64,000 nucleotides of DNA from Clavelina lepadiformis. Its lineage: Eukaryota; Chordata; Ascidiacea; Aplousobranchia; Clavelinidae. The translations under genes and the position numbers were made by a program. The stretch's first letter is position 1. Every line of letters starts with the position of its first letter. Under the pieces are notes generated by a model that worked only from the letters and a program-made list of their open reading frames with translations, did no database searches and was not told the DNA's origin. This document shows, piece by piece, positions 24,913 to 37,589 of the stretch. The stretch spans positions 3,536,501-3,600,500 of the forward strand of contig NC_135247.1 of NCBI RefSeq assembly GCF_947623445.1, written 5' to 3'.

Positions 24913-27900
24913 CAGAAGTCGAGAATCTTTGCTTAGAATCACTAACCCCATCTTGCTTATACCTAGATCCGCGGTCATAAAAACCTTGATACTCTATTTA
25001 AAAAAATTCGAGTAGACAGTTTTTTTAAAACGGTTTAATTTACGCATATATTTCCAATACGTTTCGCGTTATGTGCACCTTTGAAAATGTATATGTATAG
25101 TTATATATTATGAAATTGTATGCACGTATAGCTTATGTGCTTGTTACGACAGCCTAACGTTTTTAATGATCTACGCCAGCAAGATTAAAAGGCAAGGTGT
25201 TAGGCTTCTTAGTAATTTCATTATTAAGATGACTACGTTTGCTGAAAGATTATGGCAGAAATACGTAAAATACTGTGCTGTTTTTGTAGGCGTACTACAT
25301 TTTAACATTTTGCGTACAATTTCCGTATTTGTATACATCTACAAGCCTATAGTGAAATAAACTTGTAAAAGTACGACTATGTAAAATTGTAAATGTACAA
25401 TGTTACTGCACATTTTGTATTGAAAATCAGAAATGCCGGCTATTTACATGTTGCATATATTAAGAACTAAAATCTAGCATACATTGCCAGATTAATAATA
25501 AAATTTACATCTTCGCACTGGCAAATTATAAAAATCAAGACGACATAAAAAACCTGTATTCTTGAAAACGCATTGCAATCAACGACACTGCCAGAAAATC
25601 CTACTCATAAAAGTGCGAATAATAGGGTTTTCTAACTTAGATTATGTATAAGATATGTATGTGTGGTTAAGCGTTTAGTTATTAATTAATAACTTTATCG
25701 TTGTCTGATCAACCCAGGAAAGACAAATAGCCTCGCGGCAAGTAGATAAGTCATTCCAGGAATACTATTTGCGTGCCAAGTGCGAGTTTTAGCGTCTGCC
25801 GGCTTCTAATCAGCATTCAATCTACCATGGTATAACGGTAATTATAAACAGAAATCTTTGGATAGCAAAGCTGAGTTATTCCAAATAACAGACTCAGATC
25901 GCTTTTTAAATTTTAACCAGTTCAATTTTCGCAAATATCGGCATGAAACAAAAAGATACATAAACATACCTCAAGCGAAAACCTAGGATTGTGTATCTGT
26001 AGGAAGTGTACATTTCAACGTATTACGCACATTTGAAAATGAGACGTGCCCTTGGCACATGTTTGCAATTCAGTTCAAATTGCTGGTAACTGGATTACAA
26101 AACGTTATTTGATATTAAGTTACGGTCACTATCCATTATATTGTCATCTTTAGAAAAGATTGAAAAAGTACGATATTTCCAGGGTTAGCACAAAGCAATA
26201 ATAATTTTCTTGATCAATACAGTTTTGTTTTACAAAAACTCAAGAAGTGGGTGTCCCATTAACATGGTCGCGAGATAGTTGTACTTACCTTCTCACACAA
26301 TCACTAAACAACTAGCTTGTTTACGAGGAAAAGAAAATACCTTACAGGTCAAGCAAATATTCTTTTTACGGTTGCGTTAAATGTTACTCAGGAAGAAAAT
26401 GTCAAAAACTTTCAACAAACATTTCGGAGAAATCTTCATCAAACAGGCCAAACGAGTTTGAGAAAATGCAAAAGCCAACTTAATTTAGAAATTTATCAGC
26501 GACAGACGTCGAGTAAGAAGTAACGTTTGGTTAAGAGTATCATAAATAAGTGAGGAGTGTTAATCCTATTCGGATTGTACGATAAGCTAAGTCTCTGATG
26601 GTCTCGAATGATGAGTAACTCCGAATATCGCTACATTTTAATTAAATTATCACTTCGTCTTTGAATTAACCGATCAGTGACGTAACTCACCGCGCAAATC
26701 CGAAAAATATATGCACATAAGACAAACTAAATGGAGATAAAGCTAAATGAAAAATATTAACCACATACTGTTTCTAAAATACAATTACAGTTTTTTACAT
26801 TCGTAGAAACTTACGATCTAGAAACTTATAAACAACACTCAAAATTCATAACTCGTCTTGAAATGTCCACGATTTTAAAGCAAAGAGCTCAAAAAGTTAC
26901 CTATAGTAAAACGAAATCCAGAAGAAGAGTTTATAAAAATGATATGCGTTTTATTTAAACAAAATAAAAGCAAAGAAATGGTTCAAGGTTTCCTAAAATC
27001 CAGTCAGAAAAGGCATTAAATAAAAAATCCATAGTTTACTTAATCAATATGCAGAAAAATACCATACAAAGGATACAACCTACAAGGGATACAAGTGACA
27101 ATAAATGTAATCGTTAAAGCATGAAACTTCAAATTAATTCAAAACTAACCAATACGTAATACCACAACTAGAAGTTGTATATTGATGACAAGTCAGGAAA
27201 TTATCTGGACTTAGAATACTATACCTTAATACTAATTATTTTTACTCAGCATTACTACAATTGCGAGTTCTGAATAACTTAGTTAAGAAATTATTACTAT
27301 TTTTAGAAATCATTTTACCAAAGGAGTAAATAAACTTTACGATAGTGTAAAAAGCTAAGAAACTTGTAAAATGGTATTTGGCAAAGTGCATTTTCTCTGA
27401 CGATAGAGATTACATCATTACAACTAACATTTAACGGAAAAGCAATGCTTTTTGTTTTGCGTTTCACAGGAACAGCGTTATTAACTGCAAAAACAATCAA
27501 AACCACAAAACGTGCTGAACAGAACCGCAAAAAAGCCGTCGTGATAGCACTCAAAATTGCAAAACGTGTTACAACCTTGAAGCCTAAAAAGTATTTGACA
27601 CTATCGATATCAAGGATAGCGATGGAAGATAACGCACGAACCGACGGCCTAAAATTATAATGTTTTCGGTATGAGTACAGTATACAGATACGCCACTAAA
27701 CACCATGTAATTTACTACATACAAAAATGCCGTTCGGACTGGTGGCTTTGTAATTGTTTGTACAACAACTTTGGCTTAAAAGTAAATGAAAACAGACAAA
27801 GTAAAGACTTCAAAATTTAAATGAACAAGAATCACTTAGAATAAACGAGAGTATATTATGCAGAACTACCCATCAATTAGATTAAAAATTAAGCAATTTT

Positions 27901-29266
27901 ACTGTCACTAGAAAAATGATAATAAGTTCGCCTTGACCAACTGTATTTGAAGTAACAGTACACAGTATAATGCAACGGCATCGAAATACATAACAAAATA
28001 TTTATGACTACGCTTGATAAATTTATGGCTATGTCTCAACCGGTTTCAATTATTTTTAATATATATCCCATTTTTCTATATTACTGTATATACGCCACAG
28101 TCACTCTCTTCAAGCGGCAACACGAATTTCCCTATGGTGAATGGTCATGACAATCCTCACAACAAACCTTTGCCAATGAGTGAAATTATGATCAACAAAA
28201 AAGAAATATGTTACCGGTATTTGTTTTTTGAAGCATCAGTTGGAATCGGACCTCCTTTTTTATCCATGCAACGTGAGATTTGCGATGGATGTTTTGGCAA
28301 AGGAATAACGCCGGCGGTAAAAATAAACGATAAAGATCGAAATGTGGAGTCATGCTTCTCGGAATTTACTGGAATGGTTTGACGTAAAGGCGTTCTAAAT
28401 TATTACGATTAAAGAAAACATTCCTCGTAAATCCCGGTAAGATAAGCACAATGTACCGTAACGACGAGGCATTTCTCCAACGTTCAAATCGTGTATTAAC
28501 CGTAAACTGAAACATATTGCGTGACAAATCTTGTTTATTAACAACAATGTGCGTCGCTGTGCTTCGACGATAGACCATGTTCGCATACCCAACCACCGAA
28601 AATATTTGTCTGGCATTTGTCTGTGATAAGAAAAGTATAAATAAAAGTTAACCTTCAGAGTGCCAAACTATATCCTGTTTTTGTTTTACTAAGAAAATTT
28701 GGTTAACACAGTTCAGACAACATCAACAAGTAAGCATGTGTGAGATCAAGTCTACCGTATTGTTTGAAACTGTAAAGCACATTTGAACGTTGAAGTTTTG
28801 TACACACATGAGAATATTGAAATGTGTGCCGAAATTCATACATAATATTGCACAATTTCTAAATTTACAAGCAAAGCATGTCTGCATTTTCGTGCCTCTA
28901 AAGTACGCGTAAGCAGATTTTGTAGCTTTCTATACACATTTTTGGCGCAACATCATGCCAGCACGTTTAAATTATGACAGTAAGTCATAACAATCTTATC
29001 GCCTATCATTCCCTTCAAATGATTCACATCCAAAGGTGGTTTCTCCTACAACAACGATTTATCAAAAAAAGATTTGCAAGCAGAAAAACAAAAGAACCAT
29101 CCCCATGGCAATTTTATTGCTCAATTGCGCTATATTGTGGCGGTGTTTTTACATCATAAGCCCAAGTAGAATAAAAGCAACGTGCACATCAGTAAAGGAT
29201 GCTACATGCAAAATATAAATAATTGACACACCTTTTATAAATGCTTTGCTGGGATAAAGCGTTATA
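24913..29266. other. Intergenic; duplicate copy 2
   Basis: No gene is supported. Positions 25250-25380 and 28010-28190 resemble copy 1. A 68-codon lysine-rich frame at 26317-26523 and a 122-codon frame at 28014-28382 are open, but have no domain, no splice context and no conservation of frame with copy 1. Confidence 0.4.
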
Positions 29267-32200
29267 GGCAGGGGGTTGTCATCGGTTTGGACTCAAAAAT
29301 AAGGACAACTAGGAAACGAAAGAAGAATACCACCTTAAACAGTGCACAACACCCAGTCGGAAATTATACCAGATTATGTATGGCCAATTGATCACTTATG
29401 TCTGATTATAACAGATTATGTATGTAATATGTTTGTTAGTAAGAAAGAGTTACATAATCTTACATATATCCTAGTTTATCATAAACAGCCCATCGATGGT
29501 TCATGGTACTTTTCTAAACCTTGCGTCAAGTAAGATTTTCTTGCATAATGTTGGTATAAAAATCGAAATTTTTTATGTAGGCCTACGTTTTATCAAAAAT
29601 ATTGGATTGTTATTTACGTATCCTTTTACCAAACTTGAAAGACCTTATTTCTGCATGTCACTGTAAGCCTACCAGGTAATTGGAAACAATTAATTGTATA
29701 TGGACTATAGATGATTACCAACATTGTAGGTGTGAAAATTGTAAGCTATGATATGATAATGATCACACAGTAGGTACTGTATTGTAATGATAATTGTGGT
29801 GGTTCGATATTACAATAAGTCGCGATAAAATGCAAGGCGCAAGTAGAACAATTAACCGGTTAACTTAATTATAAATTATTATTATAAGATGGAACGTACA
29901 TTTTCGAAATTTTATGTAAAAACGCAAAATTGTTCCTTTTGGAATCATTTGTAGTTATGAAACCGAACTCACTGCCACGCTTTCAACAGCTCGTACACAA
30001 TATTCATTTTCAACATGGCGACCAAATCGCAAACCACTATAGTTGTTCTCTTTACGCCGAAGAGTTTCTACGTCATCACTCTACCCATAGTTCTACCAAT
30101 GAGGTCTTTCCGATTGACCAATCGCGTGGCATTGATTTATTCCGCGCTTTTTTTACGAAATCTAGCCTCATGGGAATTCTTTTTCTTTGTTTTGAATTCC
30201 TGTCCTTAGATCTGATGAGCCGTGACTTGTTTGCTAGTGTTAGTTAGCGCTAGTGCTTGTAAGTTAACCCCCAGTTCTTTGTGTTAGCAAATCAGTTTAA
30301 TCCCAGCCAATTTAGTATGAATTGGAAGTTATTTAGCTGCAATGTATTGTGTCAGTCAAGTGAGTACATAGGCCTAAGTATTAATTGTTGTGTATGACTA
30401 TACGCAGGTAATACAAATATTGTTTAGTTGGCATTACTGAGACATTTTTCTGAGGTTTTGTAATCTTGTAGCATGTAACTCGCTAACAGGAGAAACAAAA
30501 CATCACAGAAATATCATTTTACCCGAAGCAAACCTTTTTGTGTAAACTCATTTAGATTAACGAGACTTAGACTACCTGTTCCATTATTTTTATTAGATTT
30601 GTATGAAAAGTGCTGCCGATTAGCGTATACTACGCAGCAGTGCTCAACCAGTGTGCTGTCCAGTGAGCCAGATGAGGAATGTAACCAAAATACAAGATCA
30701 CTATTAGCCTAAGTCTTGTACGAACTGATGATGAAAGGTAAATACTTTTCCATTTACTGTTATCATTGCTGAAAATTGCTGGCATTCATTCTTGGTTCGT
30801 GTGTGTTTATTGTAGATGTTTGAAAATGTGTAATTTTTTAGTCTATGCTAAACCTAATGTCAATGTTTAACACCAGTTTGTATTTAGTGAAGTGGGAGAT
30901 TGGGATGGTTTGAGGGCAAAGAGGGCTGCAGTAGACTGCTGTGACAATATCCTAACGACCAAAAGAGCCGCATTAGAGTGAAACATTTCTGACGTTTTGC
31001 CAGAGGACGAGTCTTGCAGCAGTGGGGAAGAAATACCTATAAAGAATTCCTATTTTACTTCGTATTTTATCTTCGTTTCATTTTCTAATTTCCTGCGTTC
31101 TTGCTTTTGTCAAGTAAAACTTTCAATAAATGTCATTTAAAACGTATACGTTGCATTAAACCGCAAATGATCGTAGCTATTAGTAATGTTACTGAAAGGG
31201 TTTTATGTCAGGTAAAGACTAGGCCCAGAGAAAAAAATAAGATAATTTTTCTCAGGCTCTTGCATGGTTATGTAAGGCTTATGATCGGTCGCCATACTTG
31301 GGCCAAGCATTGCCCATTGTCAAATTTCCTGACCTCTTTCTAACATATATCTGTGGTTGTTGAATGGCGGACGTACCTTGGGCCAACTTTGTTCCTAACA
31401 TGTGCGGTAGATATCACATAGTTAGGCCAAAGATAAATTTCTGACTGGGCAGGAGAAGACAGTCAAAGCTCCAAAACAAATGAAACGAGACACTATTTGC
31501 ATGTTTATAATTTTGGTATCTCTTTGGTACAAAATTGTATAGTAAAGGGTTCGAAATACAAATACCCAAAGTAAGAACCTCTGCCCTAAAAATAAGCAGA
31601 TTTCTTAAAAATAAGCAAATTAATATTTATAAAAACATTGTACTTGAAAATATGCTTAAATCTTAGAAATAAGCACGGAATAGTAACCTTGGTTACAAGG
31701 TTGCCTTATATGATCTTTTGCAATGTATCCATTTGTAATATTTAATTCAATGATAATGTATTTCACAAACGCAGCTTACAAAATATGCTAATATCCCTCA
31801 CAGCTTAATTAATGGAAAATTTTCGAAGTATAGCTAGAGAATCACAGCGAAAACAACTATTATATATAAGTTCAATCATTAGAAAAAACTCAGGATAAAA
31901 AACGCTATTTTTTTGTAAGTTTAGTTCCATGTAAAATTTTAGGTCTTAGGCCTAATTGGTTTTTTGGTTTCAAATAAAAGCGCGATAGAAGCTGGAGATG
32001 TTGAATACGAGTGGAAGTATTTCACGATAGTAGGATTATAAGCAAGGTTACTATTCCGTGCTTATTTCTAAGATTTGTGCTTATTTTCAAGTACAATGTC
32101 TTAGAAAATAGTAATGTGCTTGTTTCTAAGAAACCTGTTTATTTTCACTTACGTGGTTATTTTTGTCTTCTTTTTCGGGCAGAGGTTCCTACTTTGGGTA

Positions 32201-32388
32201 TTTCGACCCCGTTACTAAACCATTTTGTACTAAACAGACACCAAAATTAAGAACATGCAAATAACGTCTCGTTTTTCGTTTCAAGGAACATTGATTGCCT
32301 TTTCCTGTTGTGCACTGTTTAAGGTAGTATTCTTCTCTCGTTTTCTAGTCGTCCTTTTTTTTGAGTCCAGCCCGATGGCAACCCTGCC
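29267..32388. mobile_element. Fold-back DNA element with long inverted repeats, split by an insertion
   Basis: Outer ends read GGCAGGGGGTTGTCATCGG and, inverted, GGCAGGGTTGCCATCGGGC, flanked on both sides by TATA. The right arm is 32040-32388. Its inverted partner is in two pieces, 29267-29351 and 31450-31690, because a 2.1-kb element was inserted in the left arm. Arm identity is high over about 350 bp (shared GGACTCAAAAA, CCTTAAACAGTGCACAAC and AATAAGCA-type motifs). The 350-bp loop between the arms has no recognised gene. Without the insertion the element would be about 1 kb and non-autonomous. Its superfamily is uncertain: a TA or TATA target site is all that can be read. Confidence 0.75.
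29352..31449. mobile_element. 2.1-kb inverted-repeat element nested in the fold-back element
   Basis: The left end is CCCAGTCGGAAATTATA. The right end inverted is CCCAGTCAGAAATTTATC. The host element's intact right arm shows that the sequence between is extra and that only CA (2 bp, or an imperfect 3 bp) was duplicated. Internal features are a CCAAT-like block near 30120, acidic/serine frames near 30640-31020, and repeated GCCATACTTGGGCCAA-like motifs near the right end. There is no intact transposase, so it is a non-autonomous or decayed transposon of unknown superfamily. Confidence 0.6.
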
Positions 32389-34490
32389 TATAGAAGACCG
32401 TAGACAAACGAAACTATATACAGCTAAATGATTACAGAGTTGACAACGGCTCTATTACTAACTTTCATATTACTAATGGTTTCAATCAATATGATTGTAT
32501 TCATCCTCAGTATCTGGTGAAAAGGTATTAATAGTAGCTTGTACTGTATGTTATTGCTATAAGCTAATTTGTATCTTTACCAAATAGGATACCATTTGCC
32601 CCAGAAAAACTAAACTTGGTGCTTTTATCGTTCAGATCAATCACCGATTTATTGTTTATTCAACTAAATTTTTTCTTACTAACTCCTATATACATGCCTT
32701 ATTAAGATCCATGTAGGCTAATCAGTGTTTTAAAACACATTTAGGCTACTTAATTTTGTTTAAAAATTTAGCTTTTTAAAAAATATTAATTACTCCTGCT
32801 GGGAATTAAACTTTCGCAGTTAAAGGTAACAGTCTAACCATGCTTAATGTGATTTTGGTCATGTTCACCCAGAATCCATTTTAGGAATTGGTATATTGTA
32901 ATTGTAGTAAACAAAAATATCGCCTAGCGACGTCATTGTTTACACGTATGCAGTATAATCGACGCAGGTAAATGTTAAAGTTGCAATGAATGTTTGACAT
33001 TAACCAGCCCATTCAAAAATAATGTTACGTTTTACTTAGAATTGTACCACAATTTTATCTGGTTACAAGCGGTAGCATTTAATATTGCACTAAATGAGCT
33101 TAAATAAATTCATGAAACCAGTTCACCAGATCTCCAAAACTTTCTATCAAATGTTACAAATAACTTGACAACCACCTTACTTCAACCGTCTATACGTTCT
33201 ATATGCCGTATTGTGCCAAAGGGTTATTTATTATTATATAACACTGTGAGCAGAACTTTTCTTCTTGTTACGCCTTAGGCATCAAAGCTAAAGACACTCA
33301 AATAAAGTTTGGTGATAGTGTGATACAAATTGCCCAAAGTCATTATACAGTAACTATCAGTTTATAATAATCTGGCAACTCAGTAGTAATTTACCGCCTC
33401 TAGCTATGTCTTTCTTGCGCTCACTGTATATTACACAGACAAACGCACAACACAGTGTTTCAGTATAACTATAAATCAATCATGTTTAGCATTTCCTTGC
33501 TTTTTATCTGAATTTGGTGATTGAGTAAATGGAACCTGTAACGCTTTTCCGAAAACTGTGTGGCATTATACCAAATTACAAATTGTGCATATTATTAAGA
33601 AAGTTGTATTGTCTTTCGCTAATCATGTCATTCAAACATTTAATTCTTGAAAAGTAAATTGTTTGCTGGACTTCAGACAGTAGTTTCAAAGGAAATATTT
33701 TGTGACACATCGATATGTGACGTAGAACTGGTGGCTTTAGCTGATTGGCTATGGCAAAAACGATAATTAGAACTGATTTTGGTTTAATCGCCCTTCTTCT
33801 AAGATTCATGTCCTGGAAAAGTTCTCTCCGAAAAGTATAGTTTTGGGAAATGGTACAGATAATTTCTTCTGATGTAATTAAAGACGGCTTCATTTTGAAA
33901 TATAAGAATTTGGACTTTACGAATGTTGTGCTGACTTAAAGAAATAATAGAGATGGCATAAGCAAAAGAGTCAAAAGTTACATATACAAAAGGAGTTCTA
34001 AAAGAACAATTAAAGTCTTTGGCTTTATGTAATCCAAAACATTAATATAGCTAGCCACACGCCATCGCTATAACTACTTTCCATATTTACGCATTGGAAC
34101 TTGGGAAACGAAAGATCAATGATTAGCACTAATTAGTAATTACCAGTAATAGCCTACGTATGTAATGTAATGACTTACGTTAATACTTAAGTTGTTTCTT
34201 CAAATGACTTGATTTCACTAAAGGGTCAATCATTATGACAAGACTCGACTTAACTGAGTCCAGCTAAGGTAACACAGTTACAACAAAAATAGTAGTTTAC
34301 GAAAAACATCGGGATATTTCCTGTGACAATTTTTACTTAGATTAAACAAATGACGAGGAGACAACATGACTAGACGCGGAGAGACGTCTCAAAAGAGCGT
34401 CTGTATGCCTCCTTGTTTAAAAGACGACTGACTCGAAATGCGAACAGGGAATGAAGAGAAAAAACAATAATTCTTTGGGCAAATAAACGT
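32389..34490. other. Intergenic; end of duplicate copy 2
   Basis: No gene is recognised. Positions 33390-33480 match 16140-16250 of copy 1. A 105-codon minus frame at 33576-33893 has no recognisable domain, and its copy-1 equivalent near 16340-16590 is not open in the same frame. Confidence 0.4.
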
Positions 34491-34492
34491 GG

Positions 34493-34640
34493 TGTCCTGC
34501 CGTTATCTAGCGGACAGAGTGGTGAACGCTACAGCTACACCGGAAATTTTACGGTTCAAATTCAAACTAGGCTTACCCCGGAAATAGTCTTCAAAGTCTA
34601 CCTGGAGAAAAACTTTGACTAAAATAAATACCAACTAACT
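34493..34640 (+). repeat. tRNA-derived SINE relic
   Basis: An A-box-like TCTAGCGGACAGAGTGG (34506) and a B-box-like GGTTCAAATTC (34553) are spaced as in a tRNA, and AGCG/CGCT can pair as a D stem. The anticodon arm is not convincing, and a non-tRNA tail continues to about 34640. A more decayed counterpart is recognisable near 17130-17270, so the insertion predates the tandem duplication. It is not an intact tRNA gene. Confidence 0.45.
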
Positions 34641-35022
34641 AAAAACCTGTCACACACAAACGTATTGGCAAAACGAACAAACCTCATTGTGGACTATTAC
34701 TTTTCTTTTCGAATAATGTACTTTGACCGCCTTCTAACTACTAGTTACTGTACTACAACTATCCGCTACCGTAACAAGCACAAATCTAAAGCCGGAAACT
34801 TTTCTGAAAGCTTTCTCAGTTTGTAGTCGACTCGATTGTGATTTCATAATAGTTTAAACAGGCCTACATCCATTTTCATTTTCTAAAGGGAAATCGCAGA
34901 ATGAGACCGAATGCCAAGTTAAAATACATTAATTTGTATGTAGGGGTAATCCGGTACAGTTCTTTTTCGGAAATTACATGTGGTTTGTGGTATCAGGTAA
35001 CTGCCTTCATTACCTGGGAAAC

Positions 35023-36942
35023 CGTTACGCGACACCTGATCGAAAGACACTTTATCGAACGACACTTAATCGAACGACAGCTGATCGAAACGACAGCTGA
35101 TCGAAACGACAGTTGATCGAACGACACTTTATCGAACCGACAGTTGATCAAACGACACTTTATCGAACCGACAGTTGATCAAACGACACTTTATCAAACC
35201 GACAGCTGATCAAAGCGACAGTTGATCGAATCGACTGTTGCTTCTCTCGCACACAATCATAGCAAAACGTGGCGTACAGTTGCATTGTTTGCTGTAGAAA
35301 ATTAAAATTTGGTGACTTTTCATAAAAAATGTTCAGCTATCTGTCCATGTTTGTTTGATAAAGTTGGATTTTGTAATTTTTGAGATATTGTGATATTTAT
35401 ATAATTTTGCTCTCTCCGCATTGAAGCGTAACGTTTTCGTTTACTCATTTACGCACCAATAACTTGACTAGCTATTCTCTTTCGTTCTCTTCTCACAGCG
35501 GGGGCGCGGCGTAACAAGAAGAATTTCTAGAAATGTGTCACTTTTAGAAATACCTAATTTACACTAAATTCACTTTCTTTAGTTTTACAATTATGATGTA
35601 TACAGGAAGCCAGATGATGTTTCTACTAACCTGTAAAAATCTCATCAGTCTACGACGCATAGTTTTCTAGTAATTAACGATTGCAAATGTGTGTGCGGGG
35701 TCGGCCACACCTAGTTTTTTAGTAAACTCGCGAGCCTGGTTAGGATAGGGTTAAAAGATCCACAATTTATCGAAACAACTGACGATATGCACTGTTAAAA
35801 GCACGACAACTGACGAAGTGCACATTTCAATCGCATTCATTTAATTACAAGTTGTGTGCAATTGCTCGAAGATAATTTTTTATGTCAATATTCGTTGAGT
35901 CATAATTTTCGACTATGTTCTTCAACCGTTGGTTGACAGCGTCGTAGCGCTTCTTCCGAGGTGGGCCATCAATTCCAGCACTCAATTGCTCAATTAACAT
36001 TTCGTTGGAACCTTGTTCCCGCTTAATTTTTTTGACGAGTCTGCGAAGCGTCGTATGGGATATTGAGACACGCTTGCTGAACGCATTGTGCCATCCTTCA
36101 ATACTATTATTCGTTCGTGGAAGGTCATCTTGAACCCGGTGGAAGACATTCCAACACCGGATAGGAAATAGAGGTTGACGACGATTCTTGCGACACAATC
36201 GAAATAGTCAATGTATTCAGACAAGTGCTGCTCATCGTCGTCACTGAACGTGGCCAGGAAGTCCTCGAACCGTTGTACAACGTCTTCAGGCGGAACGAAT
36301 GCCAGTGCCTGGAAGCATTTTATGCGAAGTTCTCGGTAACGGTGTATACGAGTGGCACCGTGCGATTTTCATCGACCAGCGCGTGTATCGTGTACAGCTG
36401 GTATCCAAGTGGGGCAACATCAAATGTACCGTCACAAAACCAATTAGCGCAGTTGTTCAGTATATCCAGATTCTTTTGAGACGCAAACATATAGAATTCG
36501 TTCTCATCGTCTTCCTCGAAAACGAAGGCTTCTCCCCTCGGTGTCACGCGGAGTTCATCCATCAAGCCGTTTCCTTCTGGACATACGCACTTTCGCTGTA
36601 TCATCCGCTTTAATGATGTTGCTTTAGGGAAAGCACCAGCGGTATATACATCACAATTCATTAATGTACACCATTACAAAGACCGCACATCACAATGGCT
36701 TATTGTCTCAATGTTTGAGAAACACGCAAAAATCTTGCTTGAACTGTCGGTTCGATAAAGTGTCGTTCGATCAACTGTCGGTTCGATAAAGTGTCGTTCG
36801 ATCAGCTGTCGGTTCGATAAAGTGTCGGTTCGATTAACTGTCGTTCGATAAAGAGTCGTTCGATCATCTGTCGTTTCGATCAGCTGTCGTTCGATAAAGT
36901 GTCGTTCGATAAAGTGTCTTTCGATAAAGTGTCATAGTACCC
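35023..36942 (-). mobile_element. Mutator-like (MULE) DNA transposon with tandem-repeat termini
   Basis: The element is about 1.92 kb, bounded by CCTGGGAAAC at 35013-35022 and 36943-36952. This perfect 10-bp target duplication falls in the 8-11 bp MULE range. Each end is an array of about 13 units of a 15-16 bp repeat like GACACTTTATCGAAC (left 35031-35238; right, inverted, 36745-36936), so the terminal inverted repeats are themselves minisatellites. Between them lies a minus-strand transposase with MULE motifs. Confidence 0.85.
35845..36661 (-). pseudogene. MULE transposase, frame-disrupted
   Basis: Minus-strand frames form one MULE-type transposase in order. The first (36661-36320) begins MNCDVYTAG and holds the catalytic-domain block WFCDGTFDVAPLGYQLYTIH, where the first catalytic Asp lies in DGTF. 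The middle (about 36310-36190) contains ALAFVPPEDVVQRFEDF. The last (36198-35845) holds PLFPIRCWNVFHR and RTNNSIEGWHNAF, both typical family blocks, and ends IAHNL-stop. At least two frameshifts separate them, so the protein cannot be made as is. The N-terminal zinc-finger region seen in some relatives is not present. It lies between inverted tandem-repeat arrays. Confidence 0.8.
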
Positions 36943-36952
36943 TGGGAAACAT

Positions 36953-37589
36953 TACTTTCGGATTGTGTTTTTAGCATTCGCAATCTTAAGCAGACACAAC
37001 GCCAAACATGAACCATGATTTTTAAAACATCAGTAGGCTACCAATGCTGTTTACCCGGAAGTTACCGTACATTACATGGCAGTAAGAGATTTACCCTAAC
37101 GACTTATTTTAACCTTTATCGCATTCCTGTAAACATTTTGGTTCCATTTATATCTACGATCCCATTACGAATTTACTTTTCACTTTTTGAGCTACCGTTT
37201 GCGTTCAACGCGTTTTTAAGTGCCCGCATGTGTAACACAATGGTAAATGGTAAAGCATACGCTTGTCCATTTTTTACTGATTTACGTGTGAACCCTGGTA
37301 TGTATTTTGCAAATTAGCACAAATACAGGACTTTCCCCAATAAGTAATACCTGTTACTGGCTAGGTTGTTGCAAGTAGACTTCGGTAAACACAATTACTC
37401 AATGCACAATGGTATTTCATTTCGAGGATAATGAGGATATTTACTTTGTTTTACAACTACAGTTTTACAAATAAACATTATACTATTTCCATTGGGATAC
37501 TTTTTTCACAAAATAAATTCTGTTTACAGCATGTAGCGTTGGTATATTCACAATAAAATATACGCAGTGGAACAGCCTTCTAAAACCAT
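36953..37589. other. Flank and 3' region of IFT57
   Basis: Part of duplicate copy 3. The right half (37385-37589) is the 3' flank of IFT57 and matches 20490-20690. I see no canonical AATAAA on the minus strand here. A 100-codon plus frame at 37015-37317 lies in duplicated sequence and is not open in copy 2. Confidence 0.4.

Larger units (their letters stand above)
17270..33490. repeat. Tandem segmental duplication, copy 2 (approximate limits)
   Basis: The left part (17.2-21.2 kb) pairs with 34.5-38.9 kb. The right part (22.4-33.5 kb) pairs with 5.1-16.3 kb. Together these place a roughly 17-kb unit in at least two, partly three, head-to-tail copies. The fold-back element and its nested insertion at 29.3-32.4 kb have no counterpart in copy 1 and so were probably gained later. 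Limits are by eye. Confidence 0.5.

Noticed and set aside
26317-26523. Lysine/glutamine-rich 68-codon frame
   Set aside because: No splice partner, no recognised family and no paired frame in copy 1.
28014-28382. 122-codon frame within duplicate copy 2
   Set aside because: The corresponding sequence in copy 1 (11880-12060) is not open in this frame, and no domain is seen.
34493-34570. Intact tRNA gene
   Set aside because: The boxes and a D-stem are present, but the anticodon arm does not fold properly, and a SINE-like tail and duplicated relic fit better.
36225-36613. Two plus-strand frames over 80 codons
   Set aside because: They are antisense shadows of the MULE transposase.
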